DNA from: Berberis thunbergii
Taxonomy: Eukaryota; Streptophyta; Magnoliopsida; Ranunculales; Berberidaceae
Assembly (NCBI GenBank): GCA_003290165.1
Contig: QNQO01001168.1
Coordinates: forward strand, 124,001 to 188,000
Length of the DNA stretch: 64,000 nt
Reading direction: 5' to 3'
Notes under the pieces: generated by a model
Databases searched by the model: none
What the model was told of the DNA's origin: nothing
Seen by the model: the letters and a program-made list of their open reading frames with translations, nothing else
Program-made: the position numbers and the translations under genes
Part shown: positions 21,837 to 31,469 of the stretch, in pieces
Layout: each line of letters starts with the position of its first letter
How positions within the stretch are numbered: position 1 is the stretch's first letter

Positions 21837-24140
21837 GTTGTTGGAACCCTCTTCACACACCATCAAAAATGTGTGCTTGTGGATACACAAGCAAGTGGAA
21901 ATAATCGCAAAGTAACTGCTTTTGTCGGAGGTTTGGATCTTTGTGATGGTCGCTATGATACACCTGAGCATCGACTATTTCGTGATCTGGATACTGTGTT
22001 TAATGGGGACTATCACAATCCTACATTTCCAGTGAGTAGTCACATTTCTTTATATTTCTGTTGACAGCATATTCTCAACCTACTTCATTACAATCCCCTA
22101 ATTTGACACTATGAATGTTGTTTTCCAGTTGCTCAGGGTGTATATCTTGTAAAAACTCACTCGCCATATGATGTCTCAATGCCACTAGAAAGGAGCTTAC
22201 AATTATTTTTGGAAAAATGGGAAGAGCGTTGTTAAATCTTATTTTGAGATTTGCCTGATTGGTAGTAAAGAAAGTTTAGGTAAAAGAGTAGGACATGTAG
22301 AAAGTTGTTAAAAGGCTTTATTGCAAAAGCTAGCAATTGATAGGAATTCTTAAACTCACATACCATGACCCATCTGCCATCTAATGCATATACTCAATTC
22401 CAAGTATGTTCATTATGCGTAATGTATCAAACCTTTTTGCACTAAGGTGCTTGGACATACCAAGCACACAAACTCTCTTAAAGCATGGCTATATGTATGT
22501 AGTTGCACCTTCTCACCTGGTGACAAAGTACAAAATGTTTTTGAGTTGCTTGTCGCAGGGTTGGACTTAGCTATGCCTTAAACTAACATTTTTTTTATTT
22601 TTTAATTTTATTTTTTTAATATTTGTCATGATTATCTTTTATCAGCTTTACTATAATGATATGCTCTGCGCAGGCGGAAAATGGTCCAAGGCAACCATGG
22701 CACGATTTGCATAGCAGGATCGAAGGACCTGCTGTATATGATGTGCTAAAAAATTTTGAGCAGCGTTGGAGAAAAGCAACAAAATGGTCTGAGTGGATGT
22801 TGAAATTCAAGAAGAAAGTATCTCATTGGCACGATGATGCTCTGATAAAGTTAGAGCGTATATCATGGATACTTAGTCCTTCCCCAACTGTTTCTCAGGA
22901 TGATCCTATCCTGTGGGTTAGCAAAGAAAATGATCCTGAAAACTGGCATGTTCAGGTGGAATATCACATCTTACTTCTATTGAACTTTTTTCATTTGAGT
23001 GATTGATCAATTCAATGATTATTAATAGGTTCCCTCTGCTTTGGTAGGTTTTCAGATCTATTGATTCTGGATCATTGAAGGGGTTCCCAAAACCTATTGC
23101 AGCGGAGGCCCAGGTTTTCTATATTAATCTATATTTATCAAAATAAGATGCAAGTTTATTTATTGAACAATACCATTGAAAATTTACATTCTCAAATTGC
23201 AGAGCCTTGTATGTGCAAAAGATGTGGTAATAGATAAGAGCATACAAACAGCATACATCCGGTCAATCAGATCTGCACAACACTTCATATACATTGAAAA
23301 CCAGTACTTTGTTGGATCATGTTATGGGTGGCCTTCTTACAGAAATGCAGGTTAGAAGATTCTTAGATGCTAAAGGCATCATTGTCATTGTTCAGATTAT
23401 TCTTTCCTTTAAATTCATGAAACTGACAGTTGTGCTCAAGTTTAGTTTTTGCAGAAATCAGGTTTCATTTAGATTGACCTACCTCTTCACACTAATATTG
23501 TTTCCAAAGTCCAGCTTGTCTTAAACTCTGTATCGAAAGGACTAGCTGTAGTACAAATAAATAAATAAATAAATGAACAAAATAAATTATTTTTCATAGA
23601 TTTTGTTTGTATTTTCCTTCTAAGCATTTGAACTCATTGTTCATTAATGCTTCTCTTCCCTGAGAATAAACCTTTTTTTCCCCTCATATGATCAGGTGCC
23701 AATAATCTGATCCCAATGGAACTGGCTTTGAAAATTGTTAGTAAAATTAGAGCAAGGGAAAGATTCGCTGTATATATTGTCATACCGATGTGGCCTGAGG
23801 GTGTTCCAAATTCTAACTCTGTACAATAAATTCTCTTCTGGCAGGTAACGTGTTTACTTATTATTATTATTTTTTATCACTAGATATTATTTTTTATCAC
23901 TGCAAGTAAAATTTTACCAGCACTTTCCTAAAAGGTTGTTCTTGCAGGGATTGGCTGCAGCAAAGTCCCGGCGGTTTATGATATATGTTCATGCCAAAGG
24001 AATGATAGTAGATGATGAGTATGTAATTGTAGGCTCTGCTAATATAAATGAACGATCTTTATCTGGCTCAAGAGACACTGAAATCGCCATAGGAGCATAT
24101 CAGCCCCATCTGGCTCTGTGGACTGCAAATGCTCTGTTGA
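21837..24140 (+). pseudogene. Captured phospholipase D (delta-like) gene segment
   Basis: Exon-intron structure retained: 21837-22031, 22674-22955, 23048-23113, 23203-23350, 23696-23844 and from 23948, all with GT-AG introns. Together they cover the C2-less middle and C-terminal part of a plant PLD: HKD motif 1 (THHQKCVLVDTQ, GGLDLCDGRYDTPEHR), [23 protein letters not shown] and HKD motif 2 ([20 protein letters not shown], then [13 protein letters not shown]). A TAA at 23827-23829 replaces the Glu codon in the usual VQEILFWQ. The exon that normally precedes HKD2 is missing, and the C terminus is cut near 24140. PLDs cleave phosphatidylcholine and related lipids at membranes; this copy cannot. 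Introns show that capture was at the DNA level. Confidence 0.85.
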
Positions 24141-24169
24141 GAAATAAGAAGCTATGCAATTTTGTTATA

Positions 24170-25390
24170 TGTTCTGTTATATGGTTAAATGAGCTGTCAG
24201 CAGTTGTGATTGGTTAATTAGCTGTCAGTAGTTGTAATTGGTTAATTAGCTATCAGTAGTTGTGGAATTTCTGCAGGCACTTGTGGAATTCCAGCAAAGC
24301 AGATAATGAAATGTATCAAGCACATTCGAGAGTGCTAATCTCCTCACTGAGCATTGCTCAATGTACAATTATTTCTTACAGAAAATGAATGAATCCTTTG
24401 TTCTCTATTCTCTCCTATTTATATACAATGCTCTCTAATACAATGCTAACTCCCTGACTGTCTAACAGACTTAACAGAGCAAGCTCCAACTGACAGAGCA
24501 TTCTAACAGACTTGTAGCTTTGTTAACAGAGCAGTCTCCAACTGACAGAGCACTCTAACAGGCTTGTAGCTTTGAAACAGACAGAATGCCACACCATCTG
24601 ATTTTGTTACTTGTTACTGACATAGCACCTCACTAGCACTTTGTCACTGACATAGCCTCTCCCCATAGCACCTCACAGTCAGCGCATCTGCCATCAGTCC
24701 CTTTTCCTCCTTGAATAAGCAAACTTGATAGGAGGCCTATCACACTTCCAGTACTTCTGCATAGCATTTCTGAATACAACTTCAGCACTTCCAGCACTTT
24801 GCATATTTCTGAATACACACCCTGCCAACCATATTTCAGCACTGCGAACAAAATTTCAGCATCTTCAACACTTCTAAATAACATTCCCTGTCAATATCAG
24901 CATTTATATTAATTGCTTTGCACATGTTTCCTCCTAGTGTCAATATCTGAACATTTAAACTGAATTTATACATTATCAAACAATGCGACAAATACACATT
25001 CAAAGATAAAAACGACTGACATTGCAAACTGAATTGATGTCGTAGCCTGCCAACATATGTTTAAGCTTGAATATCTGAACATATCAACTGAATTTACATC
25101 ATAGCCTGCCAAAATACATTCAAACATATCTGAACATTTACTGAATTTACGCCTGACACTGCTATACATTCTGAAGATTGCTAACTGAGACTGCTATATA
25201 TTCATCAAGCAATCGTCCCGCATGTAACTGCAAAATATGCAAACCTCCCAGCATTGCTCCCATCCTTCTTCCTGCTCTAACCCATGCACTGATAGAAACC
25301 AAGAGGAGAGAGTTTCATCAAGGAATGAACAAGACTGGAGCCACCAGATAACCACACCAGTGAAGCCCCAAGAGAAGCCACGAGCTTGAC
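24170..25390. other. Retroelement-like leader; no gene
   Basis: Begins with three tandem AGCTGTCAGTAGTTGT-ATTGGTTAATT units (about 24190-24262), of the sort seen in LTR enhancers. AT-rich sequence with three repeats of CTGAACATTTAAACTGAATTTA type (24943, 25075, 25130) follows. It leads into the LINE endonuclease fragment and may be its 5' part. No complete LTR pair was found. Confidence 0.4.
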
Positions 25391-25440
25391 CTTTGTCATT
25401 GCTTCAGGAGTCAAGCAGCTCTCTCACCAGAAAGTTAATC

Positions 25441-25940
25441 ATGTTGAAGCTAGGCTGCTGGAACATAAGGGGGTTGAATGACCCCCTAAAACAGAAGGAG
25501 GTTAGAGACCTGGTGAGTAAACACAAAGTTTGTTTAATCGGTTTAATGGAAACTAAAGTAGCTGAAGTAAGGAGATTAATCATTCAAAATTCTATGATTC
25601 ATAGGGGATGGGTAGACAACAATGATGCTAGTCAAGAAGGTAGAGTCTGGATTGGCTGGGATCCTAGACGTATCAATGTTACTGTCATCAGTAAATCAGC
25701 ACAAGCAGTTTTCATTCATGCTAGATGGCCTGATGGATACATGTGTGTTGTTACAGTTATTTATGGTAGCAATTACTATCTAACAAGACAACAACTATGG
25801 AATGAAATCACTACCAACGCTGCTCAAATACACTGCTTTTGGTAGTGTTAGGTGATTTTAATGCGGTTGTTCATGCACAGGAAAGAAGTGGAGCAGCTGA
25901 ACAGAATACAACAGGTGCATTTGATCTCTTAAACTGTGTT
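25441..25940 (+). pseudogene. LINE endonuclease (APE-type) fragment
   Basis: The plus strand encodes MLKLGCWNIRGLNDPLKQKE then LIGLMETKV, the N-terminal motifs of the apurinic-type endonuclease of plant L1 elements. After a frame change near 25839 comes VLGDFNAVVHAQERSG, the conserved GDFN motif. Coding sense stops at about 25935, where a truncated GC-rich MITE begins. No reverse transcriptase follows. It lies inside the MULE. Confidence 0.8.
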
Positions 25941-26058
25941 GTCCACCCTGCGCAGGATGCGCGTACCATAAATGACGGCACGCATCCCGATCGGGGTGGA
26001 CGGTCCCCACCCCGCTACGTCCCTCCCCTCGCCCGTTTCCTCGCCCTGTAGAATCACT
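25941..26058. mobile_element. Truncated MULE-derived MITE
   Basis: GC-rich right half of the foldback family at 26085 and 26497. It ends CCTCGCCCTGTAGAATCACTC, which in reverse resembles the MULE terminus (TTCTA-ATG-CGAGG pattern). The left terminus is missing. Confidence 0.55.
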
Positions 26059-26084
26059 CCAACAACATAAAGAGTTTCTCTAAT

Positions 26085-26274
26085 CAGAATTTCTAAGTGT
26101 CGAGGAAATGGGCGAGGAAATGGGCGAGGGAAGTGAGGTGGCGGGGTGGGAGCCGTTCATCTCACTCGAGATGTGTGCGTTGATTTTTTGCGCGCGCATC
26201 CCGAGCGAGATGAACGGCTACCACCCCCGCCACCTCACTCCCCTCGCCCATTTCCTTGCTGTGTAGCCTCTCTC
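26085..26274. mobile_element. MULE-derived foldback MITE, TSD TTCTCTAAT
   Basis: 190 bp and palindromic over most of its length (AAATGGGCGAGGGAAGTGAG against CTCACTCCCCTCGCCCATTT). Perfect 9-bp duplications TTCTCTAAT lie at 26076-26084 and 26275-26283. An empty copy of the target is present at 26779-26850 (GAGTTTCTCTAATATGTTAC). The left terminus TTTCTAAGTGTCGAGG closely matches the end of the surrounding MULE. Confidence 0.85.
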
Positions 26275-26496
26275 TTCTCTAATATGTTACTTAAGGGGTA
26301 AACCTGTCCCATACACAGACAACGATGACTATTTATAAGAATATAGACTAGTTGACCAACCTTATCATAACCTTATCATAACATAATACATTAGTGACGT
26401 ATTTACGCTTTACTTATTTCAATCTAATCTTATTATTATAATGGGGGGAGGTCTATTTATGAGAATAGATCTTATGGATTTTGTATATAGAAATAT

Positions 26497-26685
26497 GAGT
26501 TATTCTACATGGCGAGGAAATGAGCGAGGGGAGGGAGGTGGTGGGATGGGGACCGTTAACCTCCCTCGGGATGCGCGCGCCGAAAAAGACGGCACACATC
26601 GCAAGGGAGGTGAATGGTCCCCATCCCGCCACCTCCCTCCCCTCGCTCATTTCCTCGCCCACTTCCTCGACATTTAGAATTTCTG
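26497..26685. mobile_element. MULE-derived foldback MITE, TSD TAGAAATAT
   Basis: 189 bp with ends TTCTACATGGCGAGG and, in reverse, TTCTAAATGTCGAGG. The interior is palindromic and GC-rich (GGGAGGTGGTGGGATGGGGA mirrored at the right). Perfect 9-bp duplications TAGAAATAT lie at 26488-26496 and 26686-26694. Same family as 26085-26274. Confidence 0.85.
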
Positions 26686-26778
26686 TAGAAATATAACATA
26701 CATATCAGATAACAACACTAATAACTTTTCTGACTAAACTCACCAGTACAGGAAATAAAAAGTGATACCATAGATGCT

Positions 26779-26850
26779 CAACAACATAAAGAGTTTCTCT
26801 AATATGTTACTTAAGGGGTAAGCCTGTCCCATACACAGACAACGATGACT
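26779..26850 (+). repeat. Direct duplicate of the target of the 26085 MITE
   Basis: Repeats ACAACATAAAGAGTTTCTCT, AATATGTTACTTAAGGGGTA and CCTGTCCCATACACAGACAA, which flank the MITE at 26059-26084 and 26284-26330, with one or two changes. It shows the site before insertion. Confidence 0.85.
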
Positions 26851-27320
26851 AACCTTATCATAACCTATAATTTGTATAGTCCATTCCGTGGCTTGAATCG
26901 GGTGGCTGCAAAGGCGGCTGCAAAAATAAATAATAGGAGTCATACAAAACACATAACTAACAAACTGTACAAAGAGATACATACAAAATACATAATATGT
27001 ACCAGTGAAAGGAACGAATTGAATTGATCAACGCTGTCAGGTTGTAAATCGCGTGACCCCGTATTATCATCCTTAACGATAACAAACATACAAATCATAA
27101 GTGGGCAAACATACTTACTGATTCATACCTTGTAAATATAAAAAACAAACCTGTGTATTGCTTTGACTAGCCATCGGATTGCTTTCACGAGGCATAACAT
27201 GAGACATACACTGTAAACCCTACAAATGACATTTGTAAATAACATTTTCAATATATGTAAATCAAAAAAATATACATTCATAAAACATATTGCAAAACAT
27301 ACCAGATTAGTCTCAATGGC

Positions 27321-29424
27321 CTAATTCGTTTGCGTGTCTTTTTTTTTTCCTTGTCTCCTTTTACACACCTTCTCGATGGTGGATTTTATCCTTGATTTAG
27401 ACGGTCGTCCTTTGCTACGAACCGCTAATGGACTATGAATCTGGATGGCAGAACTAGTAGTGGTGCCCACTTCCAAATACCTATGTGAATCAACATGCTC
27501 ATCACCACTGACAATTTTATATTGGTCCATCTTCAAAGTGATCCATTCTTTAACTTCGATTGTCTTCTTTTCATCCTCAGCGGCGAATTCAGCCATTTCA
27601 TAGAAGGCATTGCACATCGTTTCAAATCGCACATTTTCAGGCTTATTTCCCCAATCTGAATAAACAATTTTCACCTTCGTATGAGCCCTCTTAACATCTT
27701 TCCTCCACCTCCGAAGAACATAGTTATCAGGTATATCATGAATCTCTCTTTCAAACAAGACTTTAAATATATGTTTGCATAAAATCCCCCTGAACTCAAA
27801 CAATTGACAATTACACTTGATGCCAAAGTCGTCAACATTTAAAGAGACTACATAATGGACCGATCGTTGCCTATCATTTATCAGCAAGTCTTGTTTAATA
27901 GTGTACAACTCACAGCCACCCCCATCCATATCTTCACCCACAATTCTACAACATAGATTCCCTTGGATCTCTTTAAATTTTTTTGTAGTGTAAGCATTTT
28001 TGAAATTTTTTCTCTATTGCATAAGGAGTAATGCATGGAAACCTTCGGCTAAAACATTTAAAGTCCTGTTCAACTTCCTTTTGTACTTTACTTCGTTGTG
28101 CATTCTCATACTGTTCTACAAATTGCTTCAATGTGGTTTTTGAATTAACATAACCATCAAAAAAAGCATTCATGCTTTCACTCCTTTGAGTCGAAGACAT
28201 CCCCGCCCAAAAACCATTTCTTTGAAATATTGGCACCCATCGCATCCTTTCAGAGTATAATCCACCCAGCCAGTCATTTTCATGCAGACTATATTTATCA
28301 ATAAAACCATGCCAATTTTCTTCAAACTCATCATAAGATAGGGAATCATAAACTGCTCTTTGCATTGCAAACTTGATCACCTCATATTGATTGCAACCAA
28401 ACAGTTTTTCAGGCAACTTCTTCATGATATGCCACAAGCACCATCTGTGTTGTGTGCTAGGAAATACAATTTCAATGGCCCTCTTCATTGCCCTATCTTG
28501 ATCAGTGATTATAGCAGACGGAGCATTGTCATTCATACACATGAGCCATGTTTGAAAAAGCCATACAAATTCTTCAATCGTTTCACCACATATCAATCCA
28601 CATCCCAAAAGAATTGACTGACCGTGATGATTCACCCCAACAAAAGGAGCAAATGGCATCTCATACTTATTTGTCAAGTACGTAGTGTCAAATGTAACAA
28701 CATCCCCAAACTCCTTGTAAGCTGCCCTGCTCCATGCGTCAGCCCAAAATATATTTCTCAACCTACCTTCATCATCCAAATCCATCGTATAAAAGAAATC
28801 AGCATTATTAGCTTGCATTCTTTGGAAGTAGTTATTAAGAGCCATCGCATCCCCCTCACCAAGTCTCAACTTCCTCACTCTGTCCAAATAATTGTAACAG
28901 TCTTTTTGGGAAAAAGGCAACATTTCATGGCCACCAACTTCAACCACACATGACGAATAACTCTTATTTGGTCTAATACCTGCCCTATCATTATATTCAA
29001 GCCTCTTCTTCACATACGAGCTCATATATCTGTTCTTTCGATAAAATTTCGATTTACTAGGGCTTAACACGTGATTGTGATCAAGTGTAACTCTTTTCAC
29101 TGAAACTGTTCCATCAACCCGTATTTGACCTCTAATCTTAGCCTGACAACCACATTTGGTCGACGGACGCAATCCAACAACATTTTTTCCATCACCTCTT
29201 TGCTTCCCAGCCCGACCACATGAAAGCTGAATGAACGAAGGTTTTCCATCATCATCTTTTTCAGTAGTCATTATTTTAACTGGAAATCCCTTTGCATTAC
29301 CATATTCACGATAATATCGTTGAAACTCGTCAAGGTTGACGAATTCCATCCCATATTTAGGTTCCCTCACCTCTTCTACATTTTCTTCCACCAACATACA
29401 ATCATTATCTTCTACACTATCCAT
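27321..29424 (-). pseudogene. FAR1/MURA-type MULE transposase, one frameshift
   Basis: About 700 codons from the ATG at 29424, broken once. Residues about 24-125 form a FAR1-type DNA-binding domain (FVNLDEFQRYYREYGNAKGF; KCGCQAKI; DHNH). About 240-340 is the MULE catalytic domain: the first Asp in VVTFDTTY, the second in ITDQDRAM, then HRWCLWHIMKKLPEKL. A SWIM zinc finger (IKCNCQLFEFRGILCKHIF) and a basic KGRPSKSR tail follow. The frame is lost at a run of seven A (27977-27983 on the plus strand reads TTTTTTT): the first part stops at 27973 (HYKKI) and the second goes on as FKEIQGN. One base fewer would restore it, so a recent mutation or a sequencing error is possible. A small downstream exon (about 27152-27220) is possible. 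Confidence 0.85.
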
Positions 29425-29504
29425 TCCTGTAATGTTTGTTTATAAATCACAGAGAGATGATAAGCAGAAATCAAAACAGAAATGAAATACACAACATAGA
29501 ATAA

Positions 29505-30017
29505 ATATCATGAATATAGTCATGATTTTGAAGATTATTCTTTAATCTAATCTTAATAATCGTGGGCTCGCCGAGTATTACCTCGCATGTGGTGCCTTAA
29601 CACGATTAAGAATATAGATCTAAGAAGACTTTTGATGAAAACACAGAGATAAAAAGATGCTTATATATATAAAATCTTAAACAAAAAGAAAAATTCTACA
29701 GATATGAGCACTGAAATTATAAAAAAAAACCCACAATTCATAAAAAAAAAACCCACATGAACACTGAAATTATTACAATTAAAATGAACCCTAGATGAAG
29801 CTCTTCGGTTGAAGAATACTGAAATAAAAAAAAATTGAACCCTAGATGAAGCTCTTCGGCTGAAGAACACTGAAATAAAAAAAAAATGAACCCTAGATCT
29901 GATATAAATATCATGAATATAGTCATGATTTTGAAGATTCTTCTTTAATCTAATCTTAATAATCGTGGGCTCGCCGAGTATTACCTCGCATGTGGTGCCT
30001 TAACACGATTACGAATA
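29505..30017. repeat. Duplicated GGCACCACATGCGAGG block in the right arm
   Basis: A segment of about 120 bp with AATCGTGGGCTCGCCGAGTA, TTACCTCGCATGTGGTGCC and CATGAATATAGTCATGATTT occurs at 29505-29640 and again at 29893-30017. The left arm has it once (20188-20300, inverted). The intervening part holds repeats of the GAAGCTCTTCGG / GAACACTGAAAT unit. Confidence 0.8.
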
Positions 30018-30828
30018 TAGATCTAAGAATAGTTTTGATGAAAACAAATCTTAAAGAAAAAGAAAAATTCTACAGATATGAACACTGAAATTATAAAAAA
30101 AAACCCACAATTCATAAAAAATAAAAAAATAAAAACCCACATGAACACTGAAATTATTACAATTAAAATGAACCCTATATGAAGCTCTTCGGTTGAAGAA
30201 CACTGAAAAAAAAAATGAACCCTAGATGAAGCTCTTCGGCTGAAGAACACTGAAATAAAAAAAAAAATGCACCCTAGATGAACCCTAGATCTGAAGACGA
30301 AACGAAGAGAAGAAGAATGAGCTTACCTCTGCGTCCGAGCGATGAAAACCAACTTCTTGTCCGAAACCAATAACCTAAAACACCCAAGTAAAGGGAAAAT
30401 CAAAAACAAAAAACCAAAAACCAAAAACCTAAAACCTAAAACCTAAAATGAGGGGGAAAATTTACCTTTTGAGAGAGGGAAGGGACGAAGGAGACCTTCT
30501 TCTCTTCTCCTTATTTCCTTCTTCTTCCTAAATGTTCGTTCTTCTCGTTCGTTTCAGTGTTGATGGAGAGAGGAGGAGCTTCGTTTGGGGGAGAGGTCGA
30601 ATCTGTCGAAAATGGGGAGAGGGAGGTCGAATGTGTCGATAATGGGGAGAGGGAGAGGAGAGGGAGCGAGAGACACAGGGAGCGAGAGAGGGAAATGAAT
30701 TAGGCTTCCATTCCCTCTTCTTCTAGCCCAAATTTTTCGTTTCCCTCGCAAATTTTTTTTTTCACCACGTCAGCTGCTCGCGTGCGACGCACCTTCCTCG
30801 CCCAAAGCCTCGACATCTAGAATTGCTC
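29870..30828 (-). repeat. MULE right terminal inverted repeat
   Basis: Reverse complement of 19344-20330 with small indels. It lies upstream of the transposase start and probably holds its promoter and an untranslated exon. Confidence 0.85.
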
Positions 30829-30837
30829 TAAAATGAA

Positions 30838-31469
30838 ACCAACAAGCTAAAATTTCTTGATTTTCAGTTTTCAGAGTTTAGTTAGTTTTTAGTATCAATT
30901 AAAAAAAAATTAAGTAAAGAAGTGAAATTCTGAAGTTTTCTGAAAATGTAGATCGTATAGCATTTTGAAATTTCGGAATTAGAATTAGAATAAAATTCAA
31001 TTCTAAATAATTTAATAAAAAAATTGGAGCACCTGTTTCCGATCCACAAGTAAGAAAAAAAACCCTACATGCATATCATACAAAGGGCAATTGCCCTAAC
31101 AGCTCTGGCATGAACTCCGACGGTTTGGAAATGGAGGGTTGATTATTTAAACATCTTGATTTTTATTAAACAATTAGTGGATTTTAGTTCCCTAGTATAT
31201 ATATACTTACCAACACTAACTAAGTAGGTCGGACAATCCGGTGTAAATAGTAAAGCAAGAAGTTTCAAATTCAATAGGCTTCCCCGGTGGGCCCAGCAAC
31301 TAGGTCGAGATCGAGATGGTGCTCCCACGTGTGGTTTCTCTTGCTCTTACGCTTAACACGTACGTACCTAGAAAATAGGCTTCACCGTTGTACTGAAAGC
31401 ACCAAAATCTTTGAACTGAAGCTCCATACAATACAATACAATACAATACACAAATCGTTCGTTCGTTCG
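30838..31469 (+). promoter_or_regulatory. Upstream region of polymerase lambda gene
   Basis: About 630 bp between the MULE and the polymerase lambda ATG. It contains a G-box CACGTG at 31326-31331, an ACGT-rich stretch (ACACGTACGTACC, near 31355-31367), an (AATAC)n tract at 31428-31451 and (GTTC)n just before the ATG. No clear TATA box was picked out. The MULE insertion may have replaced distal promoter sequence. Confidence 0.45.

Larger units (their letters stand above)
19344..30828 (-). mobile_element. Complete Mutator-like element (MULE), 11.5 kb, TSD TAAAATGAA
   Basis: The ends mirror each other from the first base (TTCTAGATGTCGAGG at both sides, then GGGCGAGGAAGGTGCGTCGC). A perfect 9-bp duplication TAAAATGAA lies at 19335-19343 and 30829-30837, the size made by Mutator transposases. 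The inverted repeats are about 1 kb. Inside are a FAR1/MURA-type transposase (minus strand, one frameshift), a viroplasmin-domain ORF (plus), a captured phospholipase D segment (plus), a LINE endonuclease fragment and small MULE-derived MITEs. Orientation is given by the transposase. The element ends about 640 bp upstream of the polymerase lambda start codon. Confidence 0.9.
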
